From contig NZ_MSCV01000035.1 in NCBI RefSeq assembly GCF_002005105.1, positions 1-64,000 of the forward strand: a stretch of 64,000 nucleotides of DNA. The letters run 5' to 3'. The notes under the pieces were generated by a model that searched no databases, had not been told where the DNA came from, and was given only the letters and a program-made list of their open reading frames with translations. Made by a program: the position numbers and the translations under genes. Positions 8,589-18,172 of the stretch are shown piece after piece. The first letter of the stretch is position 1. Each line of letters begins with the position of its first letter. Source of the stretch: Methylocaldum sp. 14B. GTDB taxonomy: Bacteria > Pseudomonadota > Gammaproteobacteria > Methylococcales > Methylococcaceae.

Positions 8589-11500
8589 ATGTTGCGAACC
8601 CTGATCGAGCATTGCGTGCACCGCCGCGTCGCGGTGGTGGCACTCACCCTGGCATTCGCCCTGTTCGGTGTCCGCGCCTATTTGAATACGCCCATCGAAG
8701 CCTATCCGGACGTGACCGACGTCCAGGTCTTCGTCATCGCCCAGGGACCCGGCCTTGCGCCGGAAGAAATGGAGCGGCAGGTAACGGTTCCTCTGGAGCG
8801 CGCACTGAACGGCACCCCCGGCATGACCGGTCTGCGCAGCGAGACCTATTTCGGGCTGTCGATGCTGATCCTGACCTTCGAGGACAAATTCGACAGTTTC
8901 AAGGCCCGTCTGCTGACCTCCGAACGTTTGGGCACCGCCGATCTGCCGGACGGCATCGTGCCCGTGCTGGCGCCCGATGCGACGCCTCTAGGGAAGATTT
9001 TCATCTACCGGCTCACCAGCGACCGCCATACGCTCTATGAGCTGCGCTCGGAACAGGAGTGGAATGTCGCGAAGCTCTTCCGGCGGATTCCCGGGGTCGC
9101 CGACGTCTTCACCTTCGGCGGTTTTTACAAGGAACTGCACGTCGAAGCCGACCCCGCGCGGCTGAATGCCTACGGACTCTCCATCCGGGACGTGGCCGAG
9201 GCCCTAGCGCAATCCAACCTTAACGTGGGGGGCGGATTTCTCCCGCAGGGCGACCAGGAATTGGTGATCCGCGGCATCGGGTATTTGCTGAGCGCGGACG
9301 ATATCAGGAAGATCGTTCTGCGCAGCGAGAGAGGAACCCCGGTCACCGTGGGCGATGTCGCCCGTGTGCTCCAGTCACATACCCCTCGCCGCGGCTCCGT
9401 CGCGCTCGATGAAAACCGGGAGGATGTGGAAGGCATCGTGCTGCTCAGGCGTGGCCAGAACCCCACCCTGGTTCTGGACGCTCTCCACGACAAGGCGGAG
9501 GAAATCAACCGGAGCGTCCTGCCCGAAGGCATGCGGATCGAAGTTCTCTACGACCGCAGCAGCCTGATCGGGAAGACGCTGGAGACCGTGCAGGACAATC
9601 TCCTGCACGGCTTCGTCTTCATCGTAGGGCTGGTCTGGCTGTTTCTTAGGAGCCTGCGCGGCTCGCTGATCGTGGCTGCGATCATTCCCCTGTCCCTGCT
9701 GGCGGCCTTCACGGGTCTCTATGCGCTGGGTATGTCCGCCAATCTGATTTCCATGGGTGCCATCGATTTCGGCATTCTGGTGGACGGCGCCGTGGTTCTG
9801 GTGGAAAACGTGATCCATCAGATTCAGGAACACAAACCCAAGACCCGGCGCGAACGCTTGGCGCTGATCATCCGCGCCGCGCTGGATGTGGGGCAGCCGA
9901 CCTTCTACGCCATGATGATCATCATCGCCGCATTGATTCCGGTGTTCACCCTGCAACGGGTCGAGGGGCGCATCTTTCAGCCGCTGGCTCTCACCTACAG
10001 TTTCGCTCTGGTCAGCGCTCTGGTGTTCGCCTTCACCGTGGTCCCGGCGCTCTGCGCGCTGCTGCTCAAAACCGAGCATGTCAAGGGCGAGGAACCGGCA
10101 TTCCTGGAAAAACTGCGCAATACCTACATCAACCTGCTGGCGTGGCTCCTGACCCGGCGGCGGGCGGCGATCGGCTTGGCGCTCGTTTTGCTGGCCCTCG
10201 GCAGCCTAGCGGGCAGCCGCCTCGGCACCGAATTCCTGCCGGAACTGGACGAGGGGGATATGTTCATCTTCGCGGAAATGCCTCCGAGCATCTCTCTGGA
10301 ACAGGGGCAGGCCACCATCGAGGAAATCCGTAAGCGGCTGCTCACCTTCCCCGAGGTGCGCGGAGCGTTGAGCGAACAGGGTCGTCCCGAGGCGGGGACC
10401 GACAATGAAACCGTCAATCTCGGCAAGGTGACGGTCCTGCTCAAACCTCGGGACGAATGGCGGAATGGCTTGGACAAGGACCGTCTCATCGATTCCATGC
10501 GGGAAAATCTGAATCAGATTCCGGGGGTGATCTTCAATTTCTCCCAACCCATCCGAGATACCGTCGAGGAATCCCTCGCCGGCGCGCGCGGCCAGGTGGT
10601 TCTCAAACTGTTCGGCGACGATTTCGAGGCCATGCGCGCCACCTTGCTGCGGGTCAAGGCGGCGCTGCGGGAGGTGCCGGGTATCGTCGATCTCGACCTT
10701 TACCGGGACGCCGTCGTGCCCCAACTCCAGATCAAGCTGGATCGGCCAGCCCTGGCCAGGAACGGCATCAGCGTAAAAACGGCGCAAGAAACCGTCGAAG
10801 CCGCGCTGGCCGGCCAAGTGGTGACCGAGCTGTGGGAAAAGGAACGCCCGGTACCCATCCGGGTCAGTCTTCCCTTCGCCGAAAAGGCCGACCCTAAGAG
10901 AATCGAGCAAATCACCGTGGAAACCCCGGCAGACGCGCACATTCCCCTCGTCGATCTGGCGGATATCCAGGTCGCCATGGGGCCGGCTTCTGTATTCCGG
11001 GAGGAGAACAGCCGCTTCCTTGCTCTTAAGTTCAACGTGGACGGCCGCGACCTGGGCTCGGTGGTGAACGACGCCATGCGCGTGGTGAGCGAGCGGGTCA
11101 AGCCGCCCGAAGGCCATTCCTTTGAGTGGACCGGCGAATTCGAGAACCAGCAGCGTGCGATGGCGCGCCTGCGACTGGTGGTTCCCGTCGCCGTGGTTAT
11201 CGTCATGGCGCTGTTGTACGGGGCGCTCAGCTCCGGCCGCAGCGCCGCAGTGATCATGCTGACGGTACCATTCGCCCTGACCGGGGGCGTGTTCGCGCTG
11301 CTGCTGACCGATATCGCCTTGTCCATCAGCGCGGCCGTGGGGTTCATCGCCCTGCTCGGACAGGTCTCACTCATGGGCTTGCTCATCCTGAGCGCCATCG
11401 AAGGCCGCCGCCGTGCCGGAGAGGAACTGGTGCCGGCCATTCTGGCGGGTGCGCGGGAACGCCTGCGCGCCATTCTCATGGCCTCATTGCTGGCCCTGTT

Positions 11501-11681
11501 CGGCCTGTTGCCCATGGCCCTGTCCACCGGCGTCGGCAGCGAAACCCAGAAACCTTTCGCTATGGTCATCGTCGGAGGCATGGTGACGACCCTCTTGGTC
11601 GCGCTGTTCGTGCTGCCGGTCTTCTACACCTATCTGACGCCCAAGCGGCTTTTGACGCCTGAGGAACAAGACGAACTATGA
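8589..11681 (+). CDS. Heavy-metal RND pump, CzcA-type
   Basis: 1030 residues, full length for the HME-RND family. N-terminal helix, porter domain with the PDVTDVQV motif, then twelve helices in two sets with duplicated periplasmic loops. Transmembrane helix 4 carries DFGILVDGAVVLVEN with Asp393, Asp399 and Glu406. This DFG..VDGA..VEN form is typical of CzcA/CnrA-like pumps for divalent cations (Co, Zn, Cd, Ni), rather than the AIGAMVDA form of Cu/Ag pumps. It uses the proton gradient to move metal from periplasm or cytoplasm out through the TolC-like channel. It starts 10 bases after the adaptor stop and overlaps the next gene by 4 bases. Confidence 0.94.
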   Translation: MLRTLIEHCVHRRVAVVALTLAFALFGVRAYLNTPIEAYPDVTDVQVFVIAQGPGLAPEEMERQVTVPLERALNGTPGMTGLRSETYFGLSMLILTFEDKFDSFKARLLTSERLGTADLPDGIVPVLAPDATPLGKIFIYRLTSDRHTLYELRSEQEWNVAKLFRRIPGVADVFTFGGFYKELHVEADPARLNAYGLSIRDVAEALAQSNLNVGGGFLPQGDQELVIRGIGYLLSADDIRKIVLRSERGTPVTVGDVARVLQSHTPRRGSVALDENREDVEGIVLLRRGQNPTLVLDALHDKAEEINRSVLPEGMRIEVLYDRSSLIGKTLETVQDNLLHGFVFIVGLVWLFLRSLRGSLIVAAIIPLSLLAAFTGLYALGMSANLISMGAIDFGILVDGAVVLVENVIHQIQEHKPKTRRERLALIIRAALDVGQPTFYAMMIIIAALIPVFTLQRVEGRIFQPLALTYSFALVSALVFAFTVVPALCALLLKTEHVKGEEPAFLEKLRNTYINLLAWLLTRRRAAIGLALVLLALGSLAGSRLGTEFLPELDEGDMFIFAEMPPSISLEQGQATIEEIRKRLLTFPEVRGALSEQGRPEAGTDNETVNLGKVTVLLKPRDEWRNGLDKDRLIDSMRENLNQIPGVIFNFSQPIRDTVEESLAGARGQVVLKLFGDDFEAMRATLLRVKAALREVPGIVDLDLYRDAVVPQLQIKLDRPALARNGISVKTAQETVEAALAGQVVTELWEKERPVPIRVSLPFAEKADPKRIEQITVETPADAHIPLVDLADIQVAMGPASVFREENSRFLALKFNVDGRDLGSVVNDAMRVVSERVKPPEGHSFEWTGEFENQQRAMARLRLVVPVAVVIVMALLYGALSSGRSAAVIMLTVPFALTGGVFALLLTDIALSISAAVGFIALLGQVSLMGLLILSAIEGRRRAGEELVPAILAGARERLRAILMASLLALFGLLPMALSTGVGSETQKPFAMVIVGGMVTTLLVALFVLPVFYTYLTPKRLLTPEEQDEL

Positions 11682-12979
11682 TGCGAAAACGGATGATCCT
11701 CCGCCAATGGTGGGCGGGATGGGTATTATGTATGTTCGCCGGCTTCTCCGGCGCCCATGCGGAAACGTCCGTCTTGCCTGAATCGGTGAATCTGGAGCAG
11801 TTGGTGCAGATCCTTAGGGAAAAAAGCCCGCGCCTTCAGGCGGAGCGCACCCGCATCGACATCGCCCGGTCCGACGTAGTGGCGGCGGGCGTTCTGCCCA
11901 ATCCCGTGGTCAGTTACGGCCGCTACGATCTCCTGGGGGGCGTCAACACCTTGTTCGACGGCAGCCAGCAGCAACAGGCCCAGCTGGACATCCCGGTACT
12001 CATCGCCGGCCAGCGCCCCGCCCGACGGGAGGCGGCGGAGCGGGGCGTGACGGCGGCGGAGGCGCAAGTTCTCAATGCCTATGCGGGATTCTTGAAAGAC
12101 GCTTGGCAACTGTTCGTGAAATTGCTGGCGGCTCAGGAAAAGCGCGTCGCATTGGAGCAGACCGAAGGCGAGCTGGATCGGCTCAAAGCTATCGTGACCG
12201 GCCGCGCGGAATCCGGCGCCGCCAGCCGCTACGAAGTGGTGCGTATGGACGTCGAAGCGGCGGATCTTCGCGCCCGAACCGAGCAGGTACGGGCGGAGAC
12301 GCTCGACCTGTCCGGTCAGATCGGAACCACGCTGAGCCTGCCCGGCTGGAAACCCAGGGCGGAGGGAATGCTGCAGCCGCTCGGGGTGAGCGTCGACCTT
12401 GCCGCCCTGAAGCAGCAGGCCGAAGCCATGAACCCCGCCGTGAACGCCGCCCGCCGGCAGGAGGAAGCCGCCGAGGCCGGCATCGAAAAGGCCAAGCGGG
12501 AGCGTTGGCCCACCCCGGTGATCAGCGTGGGCAATGTCTGGACCAACAATCCTTACGGGCTAGCCTCCTTTGCCGGCCTTTCCGTGGAAGTACCCATTTT
12601 CGATTATGGCCAGGGTCCCATCGCCAGGGCCAAGGCGGAGAAGCGTACGGCCACCTTCGAGCGGCAGGCCCTGTTGTATGCGATCCTGGCGGAATTGGAG
12701 CGCGCAGCGGGGGTGTTGCTGACAAATCGGGAGAACCTCGTCCGGTTCGAACGGGATGTGGCGGGGCGTCTACCCCAGTTGAAAGAGATGGCGGAGGATG
12801 CTTACCGGTTCGGCAAGGGGAGCCTCCTCGAACTCTTGGACGCCACCCGTTCGCGTACCGAGATCGCCTTACGAAGGGTGGAACTCACCGAGTCCTTGGT
12901 GCTGGCGGAAATCGATGCGCTGGCGGCGGCTGGGCTGTTGGAGTCGGCCGCCATGCAGGCCGGTCCGGAATCCCGCTGA
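11678..12979 (+). CDS. TolC-family outer-membrane efflux channel (CzcC type)
   Basis: 433 residues. Sec signal peptide at ~1-29 (WWAGWVLCMFAGFSGAHA). Two outer-membrane-efflux repeats consist of long coiled-coil helices with beta strands; the first includes GVLPNPVVSYGRYD and the second SVGNVWTNNPYGLASFAGLSVEVPI. The AYRFGKGSLLELLDATRSR motif near the C-terminus is characteristic of CzcC/TolC proteins. Third gene of the operon, start overlapping the pump stop by 4 bases (ATGA). Forms the exit duct of the metal efflux complex. Confidence 0.92.
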   Translation: MMRKRMILRQWWAGWVLCMFAGFSGAHAETSVLPESVNLEQLVQILREKSPRLQAERTRIDIARSDVVAAGVLPNPVVSYGRYDLLGGVNTLFDGSQQQQAQLDIPVLIAGQRPARREAAERGVTAAEAQVLNAYAGFLKDAWQLFVKLLAAQEKRVALEQTEGELDRLKAIVTGRAESGAASRYEVVRMDVEAADLRARTEQVRAETLDLSGQIGTTLSLPGWKPRAEGMLQPLGVSVDLAALKQQAEAMNPAVNAARRQEEAAEAGIEKAKRERWPTPVISVGNVWTNNPYGLASFAGLSVEVPIFDYGQGPIARAKAEKRTATFERQALLYAILAELERAAGVLLTNRENLVRFERDVAGRLPQLKEMAEDAYRFGKGSLLELLDATRSRTEIALRRVELTESLVLAEIDALAAAGLLESAAMQAGPESR

Positions 12980-13023
12980 CGTACCTCGAACAACTGGGAA
13001 AGCGGGGATGTTGCCAACAGAGC

Positions 13024-13232
13024 GTGAAAAAGCCGCCGATCTCCGTGCTGATGTACCACCAGGTCGGCAGATTCGAGGCGCCCAGGACTCATCGATCGTG
13101 TTTTTGAGATATTCGCCGCTTCCGTACTCAAATGGCTTACGCCAATATGGAGGTTATCGCACGATCAGCCTCGGCGAAGCGTACTCGGCCCAGTACCCTT
13201 GCCGGAACGTTCTTACGTTGCTCATTGCTTGA
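13024..13232 (+). pseudogene. Polysaccharide deacetylase 5' relic, frameshifted
   Basis: From a GTG at 13024 the sequence encodes KKPPISVLMYHQVGRFEAPR, the classic N-terminus of polysaccharide deacetylases (VLMYHQV), and stops at 13107. In another frame the family pattern resumes at ~13130-13190 (YGGYRTISLGEAYSAQ, matching the usual GYRTISLGEAY). The catalytic TFDDG segment and the rest of the gene are absent. A short, broken remnant and not expected to be functional. Confidence 0.7.
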
Positions 13233-13326
13233 CGGCAATTTACCCCGAGCGCATCCTTTAGGAAGTCTGGCTGCGATTCACGCCTTTCGGCACGATACGG
13301 ATGACGATTCATGGAGATGTGCGAAC

Positions 13327-13737
13327 GTGCGATACAAACGAATGCTCGTCTTTCTGGCTATGGTCGTTCTAACCGGATGCGCGGTCAGTCCGAAACAGCA
13401 TCCGGAAGCCCTGCCCGCCTACCGGTTCTCCGAGAAGCTTTTCGAGCAGGGTCCGTATGGACGAAACGCCATCGTGTGTATGCCGGCCACCGTCGTAGGT
13501 CACCTTGTCGGCATCGGGGCAGCCGTTGCCGTTCTTCCGCTTTATCTGGTGGGCGGCCCCATCGATTATTTCATCACCCCGAAACCTCGTTCGGAACACC
13601 CCCCACCGATAGCATCAGCGCTCAGCAATGCCTCCTGGTTCTTCGGCACTTTCGCTGGATTGATCGCAGGGACCCCTTTCTTGCCCCTTTCGTATCTCGC
13701 CGACCAGAATCAGTGTAAACGGATTATCCTGTATTGA
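13327..13737 (+). CDS. Small lipoprotein, function unknown
   Basis: 136 residues from the GTG at 13327, chosen because a GGAGA ribosome site lies ~10 bases upstream and because it starts directly at a lipoprotein signal (MLVFLAMVVLTGC; lipobox LTGC). The mature part has two hydrophobic stretches (GHLVGIGAAVAVLPLYLVGG; FGTFAGLIAGTPFLPLSYL) and conserved-looking Cys/Pro positions. I do not recognise the family. It stands alone between the deacetylase relic and the convergent ATPase gene. Confidence 0.7.
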   Translation: MRYKRMLVFLAMVVLTGCAVSPKQHPEALPAYRFSEKLFEQGPYGRNAIVCMPATVVGHLVGIGAAVAVLPLYLVGGPIDYFITPKPRSEHPPPIASALSNASWFFGTFAGLIAGTPFLPLSYLADQNQCKRIILY

Positions 13738-13784
13738 AGGTTTAGGATTGTTTCGTCTTCCACTGCGACGGAGGCGCAAGGTCT

Positions 13785-16700
13785 TCATGCCTGCCGTCCC
13801 GGTGAAGTCTTTGAGGCTGCGGCGCGCAAACGCCATACATCGAGCGCCCCAAAGGTGATCGCGACCACGACCGGGCCGACAAAGAATCCCGCCGCCCCGA
13901 AGACGATGATGCCGCCGATCAACGCAATCACGAGTGGCACCGTGTGCAGATGGAGATATTTCCCGACCACGATCGGATAAAGCAGGTTATCGGCCAACCC
14001 CACGACCACGGCGCCCCAGAGCGCCAGGATCGCGGCCTGGCTCCATTGGCCATCGAGCAGCAGCAACCCGGCCGCCGGCAGCCAAACGACCGGCGCACCG
14101 AGCAGCGGAATGATCGCGAAGACGCCCATCACGATTGCCCAGAACCACGCCGCCGGGAGATCGAGCCACCAGAACATCAAGCCGCCGAGCAGACCCTGCA
14201 CGATGCTCACCAGCACCTTGCCGTAGACCGTCGCGAAGATCGTGTCCGCCGCGACACCGATGATGCGATCCATTTCGGCAGATGCAAGGGGAAGCAGCGA
14301 GCGGATGCCCCCGAGGAGCGAATCGCGATCGCGGAGGAAGTAGAACAGAAAGAAGAAAACGAGCGCGAGCTCGATCACGCCGAGGAATGAAGTCTTCACC
14401 GCGAACGACCCCGCCGCGGTCAAGAGGGCGCCCGCCTGTTGGACCAAGTCACTGAGATCCACGCGCTCCTTCACCCATTCCCATGCGGGCCCGATCCATT
14501 CGTGCCGCTCGATCGCATCGTCCCACGCGTTCGATTCGATCTGCGCCCTGATCAACGTGAATCCCTTGACCGCTTCATTGATGAAGCCTGGAACGAGCAT
14601 CCCGGCAGGAACGATCAGGAGCACCGCGATCGCGACGACGGAGCACCCGGCGGCCAGGCTTGGCGAGCGAATCCATTTCGTTACCTGACGATGCAGTGGT
14701 CCGCCGACGACCGCCAGCGCCGTTGCCCAGGCGAGCGACGAAACGAAAGGCCGCGCGATCAGGTAGCAGAGAAACAGGGCGAGAACGGTGAGCGCGAGCA
14801 GCGCAAGGTCGGAGAGTCCTCTTTGCGACCAGAAGCGGTCTGCTTCAGGCGAGGGAAGGACGGGGAGCGTGGCAGGTTCCGATGGAGTCATGTGCAGAGT
14901 TCCCCTGTCGGGTGAGAGATCGGTGTCGTGCCTACCAGTCAAGTCGGCATTCCACCGCTGACGCCAGAGCCATTTCTCCATCGAAATCGCGAGAAAGCCG
15001 GCAAGTGCGACCGCTACCGGGGCGATCCAGTCCGTCGCATCCAGCGGATGGCTGTGGAACAGTTGATTGAACGGCGGCAGATAGATGAAGCCGAGTTGCA
15101 GCATTATCGTCGCCGCGATGCCGAAATACACGTACGGGTTACTGAGCAGTCCAATGCGAAAAACGCTCTCGGTGAGCGAGCGGCAGTTAAGGAGATAGAT
15201 CGCCTGGAACAGGATGATGGTCGTGACGGCGACCGTCTGCGACTCGGCACGCGCGAGTTCCGCAGCGACGCCTTCCCGCAGGTCCGTGTTGTACTCGTGG
15301 AAGAACAGGCTCACGGCGCCCGCGGTCATGAGCGCACCGACGAGGAAGGTGCGAAAGATCAGGAAGGGACTGAGCAGCGCCTCGTTCGGCGGCCGCGGCG
15401 GCCGCTCCATCACGTCCGGTTCGTGGGTCTCGAACGCGAGCGGCAGCGCGAGCGCGATGGCTACGACCAGATTGACCCAGAGGATCTGGACCGGCTCGAT
15501 CGGCATCAGCAGGCGCCCCTCGGTGACGGGGAAGAACAGCACCGCGACGAGGATGATCATCGCCTGGCCGAGGCTCGTCGGCAGGATGAACGCGAGCGAC
15601 TTGGTCAGGTTGTCGTAGACCCGTCGCCCTTCCTCGACTGCCGCGCCGATGGACGCGAAGTTGTCGTCGGCGAGCACCATGTCCGCGGCTTCCTTGGCCA
15701 CGGCCGTGCCGCTGATGCCCATGGCGACGCCGATCTCCGCTCGCTTCAGGGCGGGCGCATCGTTGACGCCGTCGCCGGTCATCGCAACGATCTCGCCGTC
15801 GGCCTGGAGCGCCTTGACGAGCCGCAGCTTGTGTTCGGGTGCGACCCGCGCGAAGACATTGGCTGTCTGCGCGAGTGCGGCGAGTTCCCTGTCCGATGCA
15901 GTCTCGATCTGATGCCCCGTGATGACTCCGGGACCGGACCCGCCGGGGTCGAGCAATCCGAAGATCTCCCCGATGGCACGCGCGGTGGCCGGATGGTCGC
16001 CCGTCACGATCTTCACGGCGACGCCTGCGCGCCCGCATGTCCGCACGGCCTCCGCGCGGGGCGGATCCACCATGCCCACGAGCCCGAGGAAACGCAAGTC
16101 GCGCTGCCACGCGGTGCCTTCGAGGCTGGCGATCGGCTCGTCGAGCATCGCCGAAGCCACGCCCAAAACGCGCAAGCCTCGTGCTGCCAAGGCGTGCGCC
16201 GCCTCGTGAACGAGGTCGAGCGTCATCGGCTGGCCGCCCGCGAAGGCCGGGCAGAGCTTAGCCACGACTTCGGGTGCGCCCTTCAGGCAGACAAGGGCAC
16301 GGTTGTCGGAACCGACGTGCAGGGTTGCCATGAACTGCCGCTCGGAATCGAAAGGGATCGCGTCCTCGCGCGGGAACGTCGTGCGGAGCGCCGTCTCGTC
16401 CAGCTTCGCCTTGCGCGCCGCGACGACGAGCGCGCCTTCGGTCGGGTCGCCCACGATTGTCCAGCGGCCGTCGTCCAGCTCCAGAGTCGCGTCGTTGCAG
16501 AGCACGGAGGAAATGAGCAAGTGCCTGACGGCATCGGGCAGCGGATCGACGGATTCGTCACCGGCGCGAAGTTCGCCTTCCGGCGCGTAGCCGATCCCGG
16601 TCACCTCGATCGGGCCGGCCGGCGTCCACAGCGCTTCCACCGTCATCTCGTTCCGGGTCAGCGTCCCGGTCTTGTCGGTGCAGATGACCGTCGTACTGCC

Positions 16701-17660
16701 GAGCGTCTCCACGGCGGGCAGATGCCGAATGATCGCGTGGCGGCGTGCCATGCGGCGCACGCCGATCGCCGAGGCGATGGTGATGACGGCGGGGAGGCCC
16801 TCGGGAATCGAGGCCACCGCGAGCGTGATCGCCGCGAACGCACTGTCGAGCAGCGGGTATTCGCGCATCATACCCACGAGGAAGATCAGTCCCGCGACAA
16901 CCAGAATTCCCAGCATGATGGCGCGGGCGAGGCTGGCGAGTCTGCGCGTGAGGGGCGTTTCCAACTCCGCAGTCTCACTCAGCAGCCGGGAAATCCGGCC
17001 GAGCTCGCTCCGCGGCCCGGTGGCGGTGACCACGCCCTTCGCGGTGCCGGAGACGACCAATGTCCCGCCGAACGCCATCGAACGGCGATCACCGAGCACC
17101 GCATCGCGCTCGACCGGTGCCTCGTGTTTGGCAACCGGCACCGATTCGCCGGTGAGCGCGGCTTCCTCCACGAGGAGCCCATTGGCCTCGAACAGGCGTA
17201 CGTCGGCAGAGACTTGGTCGCCCGGCTGAAGGATAAGGATGTCGCCGGGCACGAGTTCGTGCGCGGGCACGGCGGTCTGATCCCCGTCGCGCAGAACGGT
17301 CGCGTTCTGCGGGACCATTCGGCTCAGCGCTTCGATCGCCTGGCCGGCACGCATCTCCTGCACGAAGCCTACCAGCGTGTTCAGGACGACGACCGCCAGG
17401 ACCACGACGCCATCGGTTACCTTGCCCATCAGCACGGCGAGCAGCGCCGCCGCGAGCAAGACGTACACGAGCGGATCGGCGAGCTGATGCAACAGGATCC
17501 TAAGCCAACTCCGACGCGGCCCCCGCTCGATCCGGTTAGGGCCGTGCTCGCGTAACCGCGTCTCCGCCTCAGATGCCGACAACCCGTCCGGCGAGCTGTT
17601 CAGCTCCCCGAAGACCTGCTCGACCGGAAGCGAGTGCCAAGACGCGGCGAGATCGTTCAT
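13785..17660 (-). CDS. P-type cation ATPase fused in frame to an AI-2E/PerM-type permease
   Basis: The ATG at 17660 fits the family N-terminus (WHSLPVEQVFGELNSSPDGLS); a GTG at 17741 would add 27 residues. Residues ~1-900 form a P2-type ATPase: actuator motif TGES, TM4 ASIPEGLPAVIT (as in Ca-type pumps), phosphorylation motif DKTGTLTRN, nucleotide site KGAPE and hinge TGDGVNDAPALK. The reading frame then continues through a polar linker into ~370 residues of an AI-2E family transporter (UPF0118/PerM), with FFFLFYFLRDRDSLL and a typical 7-8 helix pattern. Within the linker, an ATG at 14891 is preceded by AGGGGAA, a good ribosome site, so the permease can also be made alone. No stop separates the two parts. 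The ion and the permease substrate are unknown. Confidence 0.88.
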   Translation of the reverse strand: MNDLAASWHSLPVEQVFGELNSSPDGLSASEAETRLREHGPNRIERGPRRSWLRILLHQLADPLVYVLLAAALLAVLMGKVTDGVVVLAVVVLNTLVGFVQEMRAGQAIEALSRMVPQNATVLRDGDQTAVPAHELVPGDILILQPGDQVSADVRLFEANGLLVEEAALTGESVPVAKHEAPVERDAVLGDRRSMAFGGTLVVSGTAKGVVTATGPRSELGRISRLLSETAELETPLTRRLASLARAIMLGILVVAGLIFLVGMMREYPLLDSAFAAITLAVASIPEGLPAVITIASAIGVRRMARRHAIIRHLPAVETLGSTTVICTDKTGTLTRNEMTVEALWTPAGPIEVTGIGYAPEGELRAGDESVDPLPDAVRHLLISSVLCNDATLELDDGRWTIVGDPTEGALVVAARKAKLDETALRTTFPREDAIPFDSERQFMATLHVGSDNRALVCLKGAPEVVAKLCPAFAGGQPMTLDLVHEAAHALAARGLRVLGVASAMLDEPIASLEGTAWQRDLRFLGLVGMVDPPRAEAVRTCGRAGVAVKIVTGDHPATARAIGEIFGLLDPGGSGPGVITGHQIETASDRELAALAQTANVFARVAPEHKLRLVKALQADGEIVAMTGDGVNDAPALKRAEIGVAMGISGTAVAKEAADMVLADDNFASIGAAVEEGRRVYDNLTKSLAFILPTSLGQAMIILVAVLFFPVTEGRLLMPIEPVQILWVNLVVAIALALPLAFETHEPDVMERPPRPPNEALLSPFLIFRTFLVGALMTAGAVSLFFHEYNTDLREGVAAELARAESQTVAVTTIILFQAIYLLNCRSLTESVFRIGLLSNPYVYFGIAATIMLQLGFIYLPPFNQLFHSHPLDATDWIAPVAVALAGFLAISMEKWLWRQRWNADLTGRHDTDLSPDRGTLHMTPSEPATLPVLPSPEADRFWSQRGLSDLALLALTVLALFLCYLIARPFVSSLAWATALAVVGGPLHRQVTKWIRSPSLAAGCSVVAIAVLLIVPAGMLVPGFINEAVKGFTLIRAQIESNAWDDAIERHEWIGPAWEWVKERVDLSDLVQQAGALLTAAGSFAVKTSFLGVIELALVFFFLFYFLRDRDSLLGGIRSLLPLASAEMDRIIGVAADTIFATVYGKVLVSIVQGLLGGLMFWWLDLPAAWFWAIVMGVFAIIPLLGAPVVWLPAAGLLLLDGQWSQAAILALWGAVVVGLADNLLYPIVVGKYLHLHTVPLVIALIGGIIVFGAAGFFVGPVVVAITFGALDVWRLRAAASKTSPGRQA

Positions 17661-17832
17661 CGGCTGAACGACGCTTCCGGAATCGGCACGAATGCTTTCA
17701 TCGATGATCCCCGGCAACTGTTTAAAGTATCCTTTGACCACTATGCTCGGTTTAGTTGGGTTGACGAAATTTGAAAGGCATTCGCACCCCGAAGGCTTCT
17801 GAAGTCATCGGATTCGAGCCTCCCTTTCCAAT

Positions 17833-18159
17833 TTAGACCGGCTCCAGCCGGATGGACTGGACGTTCACCACGTCCGTCACCCAAACGAGACCGTCCCCTT
17901 GCTGCCCGGTATGGGCATGGGCGTGGATGATGCGGACAATTTCCTCCACCTTATCGTCCGGGGCGACGATTTCCACCCGAACCTTGGGCGAAAAATCGGT
18001 CAGTTCTTCCCGGATGTTATGCCCGACTTCCGGTTCGTCATGCGGACTACACCCTTCCGCCCGGCTCACAGTCATTCCCGGAAAGCCGCGCATCTGGCGG
18101 AATGCGTTTCTGAGCTTGCTCAGCCGCTGGGGCTGGATGATGGCTTTGATCTCTTTCAT
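17833..18159 (-). CDS. PII-like protein of an RND efflux locus
   Basis: 108 residues with a PII (GlnB-like) fold pattern. The start MKEIKAIIQPQRLSKLRNAF matches the usual MK.I.AII.P..L..V..AL, and VRVEIVAPDDKVEEIVRIIHAHAHTGQQGDGLVWVTDV matches the PII C-loop region. The T-loop tyrosine region of GlnB is replaced by GCSPHDEPEVGHNIREEL, so uridylylation is unlikely. PII-like proteins next to CzcA/CusA-type pumps are a known arrangement; their role (metal or nucleotide sensing) is not established. It follows the second RND pump gene by 13 bases and closes that operon. Confidence 0.85.
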   Translation of the reverse strand: MKEIKAIIQPQRLSKLRNAFRQMRGFPGMTVSRAEGCSPHDEPEVGHNIREELTDFSPKVRVEIVAPDDKVEEIVRIIHAHAHTGQQGDGLVWVTDVVNVQSIRLEPV

Positions 18160-18172
18160 GGACTCTCCTCTT

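Noticed and set aside
14928-17555. Very long plus-strand open frame (875 codons) opposite the P-type ATPase
   Set aside because: It is an antisense shadow: rich in Arg/Asp/His/Gln with no domain, while the minus strand encodes all ATPase motifs.
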